Positions 17,730-27,576 of a stretch of 64,000 nucleotides of DNA are shown here, piece after piece (position 1 is the first letter of the stretch; every line of letters starts with the position of its first letter). A program made the position numbers and the translations under genes. This DNA comes from Sphingomonas azotifigens NBRC 15497 (GTDB taxonomy: Bacteria; Pseudomonadota; Alphaproteobacteria; Sphingomonadales; Sphingomonadaceae): positions 116,911 through 180,910 of the forward strand of contig NZ_BCTR01000021.1 in the NCBI RefSeq assembly GCF_002091475.1. Direction: 5' to 3'. The notes under the pieces were generated by a model. It did no database searches. It had not been told where the DNA came from and worked only from the letters and a program-made list of their open reading frames with translations.

Positions 17730-18423
17730 CCTTCTGATCGGCGCAGGCAGCCTCGCCGCCACCGGCGCATCGATCGGCTTCAAGCCGCATCGCCGCATGG
17801 ACCTGCTCGGCAAGACCAAGCTCGACACGCTGATGCCCAAGGCCTTTGGTGCCTGGAAAGCAGAGGATACCGGCTCGCTGATCGCGCCGCCGCGTGAGGG
17901 CAGCCTGGAAGACAAGCTGTACAACCAGGTCGTCAGCCGCGCCTTCTCGCGCGCGGACGGCGCCACGGTGATGCTGCTGATCGCCTATGGCAACGCACAG
18001 ACCGATCTGCTGCAGCTCCACCGGCCGGAAGTCTGCTATCCGTTCTTCGGCTTCACCGTGCTCGACACGCACCCGCAGACGATTCCGGTCGCGGGCAAGA
18101 TCGCGATCCCTGGGCGCGCGCTGACGGCGACCAATTACAACCGCACCGAGCAGATCCTCTACTGGGCGCGCGTCGGCGAATATCTGCCCCAGAGCGGCAA
18201 CGAGCAGCTGCTCGCCCGGCTGAAGAGCCAGATCGCCGGCTGGATCGTCGACGGCGTGCTGGTCCGCATCTCGACCGTGACCAGCGATGCCGAGCAGGGC
18301 CTTGCCGCCAATCTCGACTTCGCCCGCGAGCTGGTGAAGACCCTCGACCCGCGGGTGCTGCGGCCGCTGCTGGGCACCGAACTGACCCAGGAAATCATTC
18401 CGCTGCGCCGCCCCGGCGCCTGA
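17713..18423 (+). CDS. epsI: EpsI-family exosortase-associated protein, Tat-like signal
   Basis: A 236-aa protein with the EpsI signature LQLHRPEVCYPFFGF (residues about 97-111) and a distal region IVDGVLVRISTV. EpsI domains are encoded next to or fused with exosortases and are thought to support sorting or polymer attachment. The N-terminus MFSRRDLLIGAGSLAATGAS has a twin-arginine motif (SRRDLL) followed by a mildly hydrophobic segment, suggesting Tat export. It matches urf26 of sphingan clusters in size and place and is translationally coupled to the exosortase gene. Confidence 0.85.
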   Translation: MFSRRDLLIGAGSLAATGASIGFKPHRRMDLLGKTKLDTLMPKAFGAWKAEDTGSLIAPPREGSLEDKLYNQVVSRAFSRADGATVMLLIAYGNAQTDLLQLHRPEVCYPFFGFTVLDTHPQTIPVAGKIAIPGRALTATNYNRTEQILYWARVGEYLPQSGNEQLLARLKSQIAGWIVDGVLVRISTVTSDAEQGLAANLDFARELVKTLDPRVLRPLLGTELTQEIIPLRRPGA

Positions 18424-18432
18424 ACGCGGAAA

Positions 18433-18460
18433 GGGGCGGCGCCGGGCGCCGCCCCTTCCT
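18433..18460. terminator. Intrinsic terminator between convergent epsI and atrB
   Basis: A 10-bp perfect stem, GGGGCGGCGC (18433-18442) with GCGCCGCCCC (18446-18455), is followed by TTCCT on the plus strand and TTCCGC on the minus strand. Confidence 0.75.
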
Positions 18461-18493
18461 CTCCCATCGCCTTCACGATCCGGATACGCTCGA

Positions 18494-19879
18494 TCAGCGC
18501 TCGTGCAGCGCGTCGCTGCCGGTCTCGAGCACCGGACCGACGAGATAGCTGAGCAGCGTGCGCTTGCCGGTGACGATGTCGGCGCTGGCGACCATGCCGG
18601 GGCGCAGTGCCACCTGCGCACCATTGGCCATGATGTGGCTCCGCTCCAATGCGATCCGCGCCTTGTAGACCGGCGGCTGCCCCTCCCGCATCTGAACGGC
18701 CTCGGGGCTGATCCCCACCACCGTGCCCGGGATCATGCCGTAGCGGGTATAGGGGAACGCCTGCAGCTTCACCTTCACCGGCATGCCGGTGCGGACAAAG
18801 CCGATATCGCTGTTGTCGATCATCACCTCCGCCTCGAGCCGGGCATCGTCCGGCACCAGCGACAGCAGCGGCTTGGCGCCTTCCACCACGCCGCCTTCGG
18901 TATGCACCTGCAGCTGCGAGACGGTGCCGCTCACCGGCGCGCGCAGTTCGCGGAACGAGCTGCGCAGGCTCGCCTTGGCGACCTCCTCGCTGCGGCCGCG
19001 GACCTCGTCCTGCGCCTTCACCAGATCCTGCAGCACCTGCGCGCGTGCCTCGTCGCGCGTTTTGGCGGACAGGCTGCTGACGCTGTGCGACTGCTGCCCG
19101 AGCTTGGCGACCGTGGCGCGGGCGGCGGTCAGATCCTGGCGTTCGGCAATCAGCTGGCGCCGCATCTCGACCACGCGCAGCTTCGAGACATAGCCCTTGG
19201 CGGCCATCGCCTCGTTCGCGGCGATCTGCTGTTCGAGCAGCGGCAGCGACTGTTCGAGCTTGCGCACCTGTGCCTGCGCCTCGGCCGAAGCGGCAATTGC
19301 GGCGCCGCTTTCGGAGCGCCCGCTGGACAGCGACGCCTCGATCTGGCCGAGCTTGGCGCGGGCGAAGCTGCGATGCGTCTCGACCTCCGCCGGGCTCGCG
19401 CCCGCCGGTGCCGCGAAGTGGAAGCCCTTGCCGTCGAGCGCGTCGATGATCGCCTGGTTGCGTGCGACGTCGAGCTGGGCGCTGAGCAGCGCCACCTTGG
19501 CCTGCGCCGCCTCGGCCGCCGACACGGTCGGGTCGAGGGTGATCAGCACCTGGCCCTTGGCGACCTGCTGGCCCTCGCGCACGAGGATCTGGCGGACGAT
19601 GCCGACCTCCGGCGACTGGACGATCTTGGTCTCGCCGATCGGGGCGATGCGCCCCTGGGTCGGCGCCACCACCTCGACCTTGCCGATCGCCAGCCAGGCG
19701 GTGGTGACCGCCAGCCCCCCCAGCATCACCTTGGCGGTGAGGCGCGCGGTCGGCGATACCGGGCGCTCGATGATCTCCAGCGCGGCCGGCAGGAACTCGG
19801 TATCGTAGTCGACCCTCGGGGCCGGCTTGCGCATCCGGCGCAGCGGACCGCCGCGATCGATGGTGACGACGGCGTTCAT
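18494..19879 (-). CDS. atrB: HlyD-type membrane fusion protein of a type I secretion system (AtrB-like)
   Basis: A 461-aa periplasmic adaptor. A cytosolic N-terminus is followed by one transmembrane segment near residues 48-66. Then come a biotinyl/lipoyl-like half (GRIAPIGETKIVQSPEVGIVRQILVREGQQV), a long alpha-helical hairpin with many A/E/Q/R residues, the returning lipoyl half (RAPVSGTVSQLQVHTEGGVV) and a beta-barrel domain with VSGISPEAV-type strands. It works with the ABC protein encoded just upstream (4-bp overlap) and an outer-membrane TolC-like protein not seen here. The beta-helix protein is its probable cargo. Confidence 0.88.
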   Translation of the reverse strand: MNAVVTIDRGGPLRRMRKPAPRVDYDTEFLPAALEIIERPVSPTARLTAKVMLGGLAVTTAWLAIGKVEVVAPTQGRIAPIGETKIVQSPEVGIVRQILVREGQQVAKGQVLITLDPTVSAAEAAQAKVALLSAQLDVARNQAIIDALDGKGFHFAAPAGASPAEVETHRSFARAKLGQIEASLSSGRSESGAAIAASAEAQAQVRKLEQSLPLLEQQIAANEAMAAKGYVSKLRVVEMRRQLIAERQDLTAARATVAKLGQQSHSVSSLSAKTRDEARAQVLQDLVKAQDEVRGRSEEVAKASLRSSFRELRAPVSGTVSQLQVHTEGGVVEGAKPLLSLVPDDARLEAEVMIDNSDIGFVRTGMPVKVKLQAFPYTRYGMIPGTVVGISPEAVQMREGQPPVYKARIALERSHIMANGAQVALRPGMVASADIVTGKRTLLSYLVGPVLETGSDALHER

Positions 19880-22065
19880 GCGGCAATCTCCCCATAGCCG
19901 CTTTGGCGGCGGTGCAGGTCGGCATAGCGCCCGCCCAGGCGCAACAATTCTTCATGTCGGCCGCTCTCGACGATACGGCCCTGTTCGAGCGTGATGATCC
20001 GGTCACACCCGCGCACCGCGGACAGACGGTGCGCGATGATCACCAGCGTGCGGCCGGCGGAGATCGCGCGCAGATTGTTCTGGATCAGCTCCTCGCTCTC
20101 GGCATCGAGCGCCGAGGTCGCCTCGTCGAACACCAGGATGCGCGGATTGCCGACGAGCGCGCGGGCGATGGCGAGCCGCTGGCGCTGGCCGCCGGAAAGG
20201 TTGACGCCGCGCTCGACGATCTCGGTATCATAGCCGCGCGGCTGGCGCAGAATGAAGTCGTGCGCGCCCGCGAGCGTCGCTGCGGCCACGACATGCTCGA
20301 ACGGCATCGAGGGGTTGGCCAGCGCGATGTTCTCGCGGATCGAGCGACTGAACAGCAGGTTTTCCTGCAGCACCACGCCGATCTGGCGGCGCAGCCAGGC
20401 GGGATCGAGCTGCGCCACGTCGACCTCGTCGACCAGCACGCGGCCATGGCTGGGCATGTTCAGCCGCTGGAGCAGCTTGGCAAGCGTCGACTTGCCCGAG
20501 CCGGACGAGCCGACGATGCCGAGCGACGTGCCGGCGGGGATGTCGAGCGTGATGTCGCTCAGCACCGGCGGCTGATCCTCGGCGTAGCGGAAACTGACAT
20601 TCTCGAAGCGGATCGCACCGCGCAGCGCCGGCAGCGTCGCCGCCGAGGCCGAGCGCGGTTCGGCGGGATGGTTGAGCACGTCGCCCAGCCGCTCGATCGC
20701 GATGCGGACCTGCTGGAAGTCCTGCCACAGCTGCGCCATGCGGATCACCGGGCCCGAGACGCGCTGCGCGAACATGTTGAACGCCACCAGCGCGCCGACG
20801 CTCATCGCGCCGCTGATCACCGATTGCGCCCCGAAGAACAGGATCGCGGCGAAGCTCAGCTTGGAGATCAGCTCGATCGTCTGGCTGCCGGTATTGGCGG
20901 TGTTGATCAGCCGCTGCGACGAGGCGGTATAGGCGGCGAGCTGGCGCTCCCAGCGATTCTGCCAGTGCGGCTCGACCGCGGTCGCCTTGATCGTGTGGAT
21001 GCCCGAGACGCTCTCGACGAGCATCGCGTTGCTGGCCGAGCTCTTCTCGAACTTGTCCTCGACGCGGGCCCGCAGCGGCCCCGCGACGCTGAACGAGACG
21101 ATCGCATAGGCGACCAGCGACACCAGCACGATGGCGGAGAGCATCGGCGAATAGATCAGCATCGCCGCGAGGAAGACGAGCGTGAACAGCGGATCGACCA
21201 TCACCGTCAGCGAGGCGTTGGTGAGGAACTCGCGAATCGTTTCGAGCTGGCGGACGCGGGTGACGGTGTCGCCCACCCGGCGCTTCTCGAAATAGCTGAG
21301 CGGCAGCGCGAGCAGGTGGCTGAACAGGCGCGCACCCAGCTCGACGTCGATCTTCTGCGTCGTCTCGGTGAACAGGCGGGTGCGGATCCAGCCGAGCGCC
21401 ACTTCCCAGATCGACACCGCCAGAAAGGCGAAGGCGAGCACGCTGAGCGTGCTCATGCTGTTGTGGATCAGCACCTTGTCGATCACGCTCTGGAACAGCA
21501 GCGGCGCGGCGAGGCCCAGCAGGTTGAGCGCGAGCGTGATGCCCAGCACTTCCAGGAACAGCTTCTGGTAGCGCTTGAACTGCGCGGTGAACCAGGAGAA
21601 GCCGAAGCGCAGTGGCTGATGGCCTGCCGCGGCGCGGGTGGTGAGCAGCACCAGCGTGCCCGACCAGATCGCGTCCAGCCCGTCGCGGTCCACCTGCTCC
21701 GGCGCGTGGCCGGGGCGCTGGATGATCACGCCGTGCTCGGTCAGGCCGCCGATCACGAACCAGCCGTCCGGCCCGTCGGCAATCGCGGGGAGCGGCTGGC
21801 GCGCAAGGGCGCCGCGCGGCACGTCGACCGCCTTGGCGCGCACGCCCTGCTGGCGCTTGGCCAGCAGAATCAGATCATCGACGCTGGCGGCCTCGGCATG
21901 GCCCAGCATGTGCCGCAGCTGCTCCGGCGTAATGCCGATATTGTGGACCCCCAACAGCAGCGACAGCGCCACCAGCCCGGATTCCCGCAGTTCTGCGTCG
22001 CGTGCCGAGGCTGCCTGGGCAGCAAAGGCGCTTTGCAGGTGCGCCTGCATTTCGTCGCGTGTCAT
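19876..22065 (-). CDS. atrD: Type I secretion ABC permease/ATPase with C39-like domain (AtrD-like)
   Basis: A 729-aa HlyB-type exporter. Residues about 25-150 form a peptidase-C39-like domain that lacks the catalytic Cys (GLVALSLLLGVHN at that place), so it should bind rather than cleave cargo. Six membrane helices lie between about 165 and 450, with the loop RVGDTVTRVRQLETIREFL. The ATPase domain has Walker A GSSGSGKST, signature LSGGQRQRLAIARAL, Walker B ILVFDEATSALD and switch His (IIAHRLS). A non-peptidase C39-like domain fits cargo with a C-terminal uncleaved signal. First gene of the atrD-atrB operon, divergent from spsB. Confidence 0.9.
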   Translation of the reverse strand: MTRDEMQAHLQSAFAAQAASARDAELRESGLVALSLLLGVHNIGITPEQLRHMLGHAEAASVDDLILLAKRQQGVRAKAVDVPRGALARQPLPAIADGPDGWFVIGGLTEHGVIIQRPGHAPEQVDRDGLDAIWSGTLVLLTTRAAAGHQPLRFGFSWFTAQFKRYQKLFLEVLGITLALNLLGLAAPLLFQSVIDKVLIHNSMSTLSVLAFAFLAVSIWEVALGWIRTRLFTETTQKIDVELGARLFSHLLALPLSYFEKRRVGDTVTRVRQLETIREFLTNASLTVMVDPLFTLVFLAAMLIYSPMLSAIVLVSLVAYAIVSFSVAGPLRARVEDKFEKSSASNAMLVESVSGIHTIKATAVEPHWQNRWERQLAAYTASSQRLINTANTGSQTIELISKLSFAAILFFGAQSVISGAMSVGALVAFNMFAQRVSGPVIRMAQLWQDFQQVRIAIERLGDVLNHPAEPRSASAATLPALRGAIRFENVSFRYAEDQPPVLSDITLDIPAGTSLGIVGSSGSGKSTLAKLLQRLNMPSHGRVLVDEVDVAQLDPAWLRRQIGVVLQENLLFSRSIRENIALANPSMPFEHVVAAATLAGAHDFILRQPRGYDTEIVERGVNLSGGQRQRLAIARALVGNPRILVFDEATSALDAESEELIQNNLRAISAGRTLVIIAHRLSAVRGCDRIITLEQGRIVESGRHEELLRLGGRYADLHRRQSGYGEIAA

Positions 22066-22668
22066 TCCGGAACTCTGCCTCCATGGCGCTACTAACCGCG
22101 GCCATGATGAAGAAGGGTGGTAAAGACTCGCTTAAGCCAGTGTTTTCAGGGATTTTGCGTAGGCCCGATAGATCCGGTTTCGAAATGATCTGGAACCGCT
22201 TGGTGCTGCCACCGCCGGCCGATCATGTTAGACGAACGTTAAGCACGGCACGCTATCCCGTTGCGATCGCTGGAGTGCCGGGCTTGTGCAGCGCAGCGCA
22301 CAACGCGTATTTTCTATGTTGCGACTGCGAGAATTCGGGCGCCACACGCCGCCTTTCCAAGCGTGAGGAGAGATGCGGAGACGCTCGTTACACGTAGGAA
22401 AGGCTGTGCTTCGACAATTCGCCAGGACTTGCTAAACAAAGTGCATTCCGGGCGGATACAACACGGCACGTCACGCGTTCAGGCGGGTTGGATCCACGTC
22501 GGGAGGGCATATGCGGGGTGGATTCCTGTTGTTTCAAAGTCTCACAATTAGACCGGTTCGCCGATCCGGAGACTATCCGATCGACTTGCGTCCCATTATA
22601 ACGCAGTGCAACAGGCCGACTCGGCCGCTGACAGCGTGCGCGATCCGTTGAGGGAGCCGGACGAGGCA
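22066..22668. other. 603-bp region between divergent atrD and spsB, probable promoters
   Basis: No credible gene was found. Short frames on both strands (22261-22551 plus, 22388-22687 minus) have no family features or usable ribosome binding site. The stretch from about 22120 to 22560 is less GC-rich than its flanks, as expected for a shared promoter region of the two divergent transcripts. No operator or hairpin stood out. Confidence 0.5.
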
Positions 22669-24078
22669 ATGAACGCTTTCGAAGCACAGCGCGCCTTTGA
22701 GGCGGAACTCCGGGCGCACGCGCGCCTGGACGCCGGCATTGCCCCCGTCTGGCGCCGCTCGACCGCGCGCATGATTCTCTACACCGAGCTGGTGCTGCTC
22801 GACAGCATCGGGATCCTGGCGGGCTTCTACATCGCCGCCTGCTCGCGCGACGGCAACTGGCTCTCGCTCGCGGGGGTCAATGTCGGCTTCTTCCTGTTGC
22901 CGATCACGCTCGGCACCGCGCTCGCCAGCGGCACCTATTCGCTGAGCTGCCTGCGCCACCCGGTCAGCGGGGTGAAGAGCATCTTCTCGGCCTTCTTCTT
23001 CGCCGTCTTCGTCGTCCTGCTCGGCAGCTATCTGCTGACCGCCGAACTGCCGCTGTCGCGGATGCAGCTGGGCGAAGGCGCGCTGCTGGCGCTCAGCCTG
23101 GTGATGATCGGCCGCCTCACCTTCCGCCGGCACGTCCGCGCGATGACGCGCGGCCAGCTGCTCGACGAACTGGTGATCCTCGACGGCGTGCCGCTCGATG
23201 TTGCCGGCGCCGTGACACTCGATGCGCGAATCATCAACCTGTCGCCGAACCCGCGCGATCCGCAGATGCTCCACCGGCTGGGTACCACCGTCGTCGGCTT
23301 CGATCGGGTGATCGTCGCCTGCACCGAGGAGCATCGCGCGGTGTGGGCGCTGCTGCTCAAGGGGATGAACGTCAAGGGCGAGATCCTGGTGCCGCAGTTC
23401 AACGCGCTCGGCGCGATCGGCGTGGACGCCTATGACGGCAAGGATACGCTGGTGGTCTCGCAGGGGCCGCTGAGCATGCCCAACCGCGCCAAGAAGCGTG
23501 CGCTCGACCTCGCCATCACCCTGCCCGCCGTCCTCGCGCTGTCGCCGCTGATGATCCTGGTGGCGATCGCGATCAAGCTGGAGACGCCGGGCCCGGTGCT
23601 GTTCGCGCAGGACCGCGTCGGCCGCGGCAACCGGCTGTTCAAGATCCTCAAGTTCCGCTCGATGCGCCAGGCCCAGTGCGATGCCGACGGCAACGTCTCG
23701 GCGAGCCGCGACGACGAGCGCATCACCCGGGTCGGCCGCTTCATCCGCAAGACCAGCATCGACGAGCTGCCACAGCTGCTCAACGTGCTGCGCGGTGACA
23801 TGAGCGTCGTCGGCCCGCGGCCGCACGCCCTGGGCTCGCGCGCGGCGGACCATTATTTCTGGGAGATCGACGAGCGCTACTGGCACCGCCACACGCTGAA
23901 GCCGGGCATGACCGGCCTCGCCCAGGTCCGCGGCTTCCGCGGCGCCACCGATCGTCGCGTCGACCTGACCAACCGGCTCCAGGCCGACATGGAATATATC
24001 GACGGCTGGGACATCTGGCGGGACATCACCATCCTGTTCAAGACGCTGCGGGTGATCGTCCATTCCAATGCATTCTGA
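22669..24078 (+). CDS. spsB: Undecaprenyl-phosphate glucose phosphotransferase (SpsB/GelB-like priming transferase)
   Basis: A 469-aa membrane protein that begins repeat assembly by moving glucose-1-phosphate from UDP-glucose to undecaprenyl phosphate. Several hydrophobic segments occur in the first 150 residues, then a CoA-binding-like middle. The C-terminal bacterial sugar transferase domain has KRALDLAITLPAVLALSPLM, PGPVLFAQDRVGRGN, FKILKFRSM, RKTSIDELPQLLNVLRGDMSVVGPRP and PGMTGLAQVRG. ATG 22669 (MNAFEAQRAFEAEL) fits the family start. An in-frame GTG at 22606 would add 21 residues. It is 119 bp upstream of rmlA. Confidence 0.88.
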   Translation: MNAFEAQRAFEAELRAHARLDAGIAPVWRRSTARMILYTELVLLDSIGILAGFYIAACSRDGNWLSLAGVNVGFFLLPITLGTALASGTYSLSCLRHPVSGVKSIFSAFFFAVFVVLLGSYLLTAELPLSRMQLGEGALLALSLVMIGRLTFRRHVRAMTRGQLLDELVILDGVPLDVAGAVTLDARIINLSPNPRDPQMLHRLGTTVVGFDRVIVACTEEHRAVWALLLKGMNVKGEILVPQFNALGAIGVDAYDGKDTLVVSQGPLSMPNRAKKRALDLAITLPAVLALSPLMILVAIAIKLETPGPVLFAQDRVGRGNRLFKILKFRSMRQAQCDADGNVSASRDDERITRVGRFIRKTSIDELPQLLNVLRGDMSVVGPRPHALGSRAADHYFWEIDERYWHRHTLKPGMTGLAQVRGFRGATDRRVDLTNRLQADMEYIDGWDIWRDITILFKTLRVIVHSNAF

Positions 24079-24197
24079 TCGGACGCGGCGCAGCCACCGG
24101 TGAGGGGTAGGCGGCTGGATTGACAACGCCGTCGCTTCCGCATTTTTCGTTTCGTTGCAGTTGCGGGCTCAGGTCCCGCCCCAAGGGGGAGTATTGA

Positions 24198-25076
24198 ATG
24201 AAGGGCATCATCCTTGCGGGGGGCAGCGGCACGCGCCTCTACCCTGCAACGCTGTCGATCTCGAAGCAGCTGCTTCCCGTCTATGACAAGCCCATGATCT
24301 TCTATCCGCTGTCGGTGCTGATGCTCACGGGCATCCGGGATATCCTGATCATCTCCACCCCGCGCGACCTGCCGATGTTCCAGGCGCTGCTCGGTGACGG
24401 ATCGGCGTTCGGCATCAACCTCAGCTATGCCGAACAGCCCGCGCCGAACGGCCTTGCAGAAGCGTTCATCATCGGTGCCGATTTCGTCGGCAACGATCCC
24501 AGCGCGCTGATCCTCGGCGACAACATCTATCACGGCGAAAAGATGGGCGAACGCTGCCAGGCCGCGGCTGCCCAAGCAGCGCAGGGCGGGGCCAATGTCT
24601 TCGCCTATCATGTCGACGATCCCGAGCGCTACGGCGTCGTCGCGTTCGATCCCGAAACGGGCGTCGCGACCAGCGTCGAGGAGAAGCCGGCGACGCCCAA
24701 GTCCAACTGGGCGATCACCGGCCTCTATTTCTACGACAAGGACGTTGTCGAGATCGCCAAGTCGATCCAGCCCTCGGCGCGCGGCGAGCTCGAGATCACC
24801 GACGTCAACCGCACCTATCTGGAGCGCGGCGACCTGCACATCACCCGGCTCGGCCGCGGCTACGCCTGGCTCGACACCGGCACGCATGACAGCCTGCACG
24901 ATGCCGGCTCGTTCGTCCGCACGCTCGAGCATCGTACCGGCGTGAAGATCGCCTGCCCCGAGGAAATCGCCTTCGAGTCCGGCTGGCTCGGCGCCGAGGA
25001 TCTGCTCAAGCGCGCCGCCGGGCTCGGCAAGACCGGCTACGCATCCTATCTCCGCAAGCTGGTGGCTACCGCATGA
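24198..25076 (+). CDS. rmlA: Glucose-1-phosphate thymidylyltransferase
   Basis: The 292-aa first enzyme of dTDP-L-rhamnose synthesis (dTTP + Glc-1-P). It opens [39 protein letters not shown], the nucleotide-binding signature, and has [43 protein letters not shown] and [22 protein letters not shown] ribosome binding site precedes it. The stop overlaps the rmlC start by 4 bp. It supplies rhamnose for SpsQ and perhaps for the protein at 27829-28653. Confidence 0.96.
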   Translation: MKGIILAGGSGTRLYPATLSISKQLLPVYDKPMIFYPLSVLMLTGIRDILIISTPRDLPMFQALLGDGSAFGINLSYAEQPAPNGLAEAFIIGADFVGNDPSALILGDNIYHGEKMGERCQAAAAQAAQGGANVFAYHVDDPERYGVVAFDPETGVATSVEEKPATPKSNWAITGLYFYDKDVVEIAKSIQPSARGELEITDVNRTYLERGDLHITRLGRGYAWLDTGTHDSLHDAGSFVRTLEHRTGVKIACPEEIAFESGWLGAEDLLKRAAGLGKTGYASYLRKLVATA

Positions 25077-25639
25077 CCCAGGTTCATCACCACGAACTCT
25101 CCGGCGTGATCGAGTTCACGCCCCCCAAATATGGCGATCATCGCGGCTTCTTCTCCGAGGTGTTCAAGCAGTCGGTGCTCGATGCCGAGGGCGTCGAGGC
25201 GCGCTGGGTGCAGGACAATCAAAGCTTCTCGGCAGCCCCGGGCACGATCCGCGGCCTGCACCTGCAGGCGCCGCCCTTCGCCCAGGCCAAGCTGGTCCGC
25301 GTGCTGCGCGGCGCGATCTACGACGTCGCCGTCGACATCCGCCGCGGCTCGCCCACCTACGGCAAGTGGGTGGGCGTCGAGCTCTCGGCGGAAAAGTGGA
25401 ACCAGCTGCTGGTTCCCGCCGGCTATGCCCACGGCTTCATGACGCTCGTTCCGGATTGCGAGATCCTCTACAAGGTCAGCGCCAAATATTCGAAGGATTC
25501 GGAAATGGCGATCCGCTGGGACGATCCGGATCTCGCCATCACCTGGCCGGACATCGGCGTCGAGCCCGTGCTCTCCGAAAAGGACGCGGTCGCCACCCCG
25601 TTCGCCGCGTTCAACACCCCCTTCTTCTATCAGGGCTGA
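25073..25639 (+). CDS. rmlC: dTDP-4-dehydrorhamnose 3,5-epimerase
   Basis: A 188-aa cupin-fold epimerase. Catalytic His lies in [24 protein letters not shown], and the tyrosine region is [23 protein letters not shown]. The product is full length for the family. It overlaps rmlA by 4 bp and is followed after 3 bp by rmlB, so the rml genes form one operon. Confidence 0.95.
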   Translation: MTQVHHHELSGVIEFTPPKYGDHRGFFSEVFKQSVLDAEGVEARWVQDNQSFSAAPGTIRGLHLQAPPFAQAKLVRVLRGAIYDVAVDIRRGSPTYGKWVGVELSAEKWNQLLVPAGYAHGFMTLVPDCEILYKVSAKYSKDSEMAIRWDDPDLAITWPDIGVEPVLSEKDAVATPFAAFNTPFFYQG

Positions 25640-25642
25640 GCC

Positions 25643-26704
25643 ATGCAGCAGACCTTCCTCGTCACCGGCGGTGCCGGCTTCATCGGCTCGGCGGTGGTGC
25701 GCCATCTCGTCCGCCAGGGCGCGCGCGTCATCAATCTCGACAAGCTCACCTATGCCGGCAACCCGGCCTCGCTGACCGCGATCGAGAACGCGCCCAATTA
25801 CCGCTTCGTCCATGCCGACATCGCCGACACCGCGACGATCCTGCCGCTGCTCCGCGAAGAGCAGGTCGACGTCGTGATGCACCTCGCCGCCGAGAGCCAC
25901 GTCGATCGCTCGATCGACGGCCCGGGCGAGTTCATCGAGACAAATGTCGTCGGGACCTTCAAGCTGCTCCAGGCGGCGCTGCAATATTGGCGCGAGCTGG
26001 AAGGCGAGAAGCGCGACGGCTTCCGCTTCCACCACATCTCCACCGACGAGGTGTTCGGCGACCTGCCGTTCGACAGCGGCATCTTCACCGAAGAGACGCC
26101 CTATGATCCCTCCTCGCCCTATTCGGCGTCGAAGGCGGCGAGCGACCATCTGGTCCGTGCCTGGGGCCACACCTATGGCCTGCCGGTGGTGCTGTCGAAC
26201 TGCTCGAACAATTACGGGCCGTTCCACTTCCCCGAAAAGCTGATCCCGCTCACCATCCTCAACGCGCTCGAGGGCAAGCCGCTGCCCGTCTATGGCAAGG
26301 GTGAGAATATCCGCGACTGGCTGTATGTCGACGATCACGCCAAGGCGCTCGCCACCATCGCCACCACCGGCAAGGTCGGCCAGAGCTACAATGTCGGCGG
26401 CCGCAACGAGCGGACCAATCTTCAGGTGGTCGAGACAATCTGCGACCTGCTCGACCAGCGCATTCCCCTGCCCGACGGCAGAAAGCGCCGCGAGCTGATC
26501 ACCTTCGTCACCGATCGCCCGGGGCATGACCGCCGCTACGCGATCGACGCAACTAAGCTCGAGACCGAGCTGGGCTGGAAGGCCGAGGAGAATTTCGACA
26601 CCGGCATCGCCGCGACGATCGACTGGTATCTCGCCAACGAATGGTGGTGGGGCCCGATCCGCTCCGGCAAATATGCCGGCGAGCGGCTGGGGCAGACCGC
26701 CTGA
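25643..26704 (+). CDS. rmlB: dTDP-glucose 4,6-dehydratase
   Basis: A 353-aa extended SDR enzyme. NAD-binding [14 protein letters not shown] is at the N-terminus, [13 protein letters not shown] follows, the catalytic STDEVFGDL is next, and the YxxxK motif lies in [32 protein letters not shown] is the substrate region. It makes dTDP-4-keto-6-deoxyglucose. The stop TGA shares its last A with the ATG of rmlD. Confidence 0.96.
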   Translation: MQQTFLVTGGAGFIGSAVVRHLVRQGARVINLDKLTYAGNPASLTAIENAPNYRFVHADIADTATILPLLREEQVDVVMHLAAESHVDRSIDGPGEFIETNVVGTFKLLQAALQYWRELEGEKRDGFRFHHISTDEVFGDLPFDSGIFTEETPYDPSSPYSASKAASDHLVRAWGHTYGLPVVLSNCSNNYGPFHFPEKLIPLTILNALEGKPLPVYGKGENIRDWLYVDDHAKALATIATTGKVGQSYNVGGRNERTNLQVVETICDLLDQRIPLPDGRKRRELITFVTDRPGHDRRYAIDATKLETELGWKAEENFDTGIAATIDWYLANEWWWGPIRSGKYAGERLGQTA

Positions 26705-27576
26705 TGCGCATCCTCGTCACCGGCAAGGACGGCCAGGTCGCGCAGGCGCTGGCCGAGCAGGCCAAGGGCCATGAACTGGTCTTCGCCGCCCGGCCCGAGT
26801 TCGACCTCGCCCAGCCGGCGACGATCGAGGCGACGGTGGCGCGGGTGCATCCCGACCTGATCGTCTCGGCTGCGGCCTATACCGCGGTCGACAAGGCCGA
26901 GAGCGAGCCCGAGATCGCGATGGCGATCAACGGCGACGGCCCCGGCGTGCTCGCGCGCGCGGGTGCCAAGATCGGGGCACCGATCATCCACCTTTCGACC
27001 GACTATGTGTTCGACGGCAGCCTCGATCGGCCCTGGCGCGAGGACGATGCCACCGGCCCGCTCGGCGTCTACGGCGCGACCAAGCTGGCCGGCGAGCAGG
27101 CGGTACAGGCCTCGGGCGCAGACCATGCGGTGGTGCGGCTCGCCTGGGTCTACAGCCCGTTCGGCAACAATTTCGTCAAGACGATGCTGCGCCTTGCCGA
27201 GACGCGCGACGCGCTGAACGTGGTGGAAGACCAGCAGGGCTGCCCCAGCTCGGCGCTCGACATCGCTACCGCGATCCTCGCGGTGGTGCAGCGCTGGCAG
27301 CAGGATGGCGCCACCAAGGGCCTCTATCATTTCGCGGGATCGGGCGAGACCAACTGGGCGGCATTCGCCCGCGCGATCTTTGCAGAGAGCGCCCGGCATG
27401 GCGGCCCGACGGCAACGGTCACCGGCATCCCGAGCTCCGGCTATCCCACGCCGGCCAAGCGCCCGGCCAATTCGCGGCTAGACTGCAGCCGGTTCACCGA
27501 GACCTTCGGCTACCGCGCACCGGCCTGGGAGGACTCGCTGGCGCGAGTGGTGGAGCGGCTGCTCGTCCAGGCCTAG
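26704..27576 (+). CDS. rmlD: dTDP-4-dehydrorhamnose reductase
   Basis: A 290-aa SDR protein and the last step to dTDP-L-rhamnose. [16 protein letters not shown] is the nucleotide-binding start, and VSAAAYTAVDKAESEP, LSTDYVFDG and YGATKLAGEQAV are RmlD signatures. The frame is open to 26641, but ATG 26704 overlaps the rmlB stop and fits the family start. It ends with a 4-bp tail-to-tail overlap with the DUF1289 gene. Confidence 0.95.
   Translation: MRILVTGKDGQVAQALAEQAKGHELVFAARPEFDLAQPATIEATVARVHPDLIVSAAAYTAVDKAESEPEIAMAINGDGPGVLARAGAKIGAPIIHLSTDYVFDGSLDRPWREDDATGPLGVYGATKLAGEQAVQASGADHAVVRLAWVYSPFGNNFVKTMLRLAETRDALNVVEDQQGCPSSALDIATAILAVVQRWQQDGATKGLYHFAGSGETNWAAFARAIFAESARHGGPTATVTGIPSSGYPTPAKRPANSRLDCSRFTETFGYRAPAWEDSLARVVERLLVQA

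Noticed and set aside
19903..22095. 730-codon plus-strand frame antisense to atrD
   Set aside because: The minus strand encodes unmistakable ABC exporter motifs (Walker A, signature, Walker B). The antisense product is a D/R/A/H-rich shadow.
22261..22687. Two short frames in the atrD-spsB gap
   Set aside because: No ribosome binding site, no family features and inconsistent codon use; the area is better explained as a divergent promoter region.
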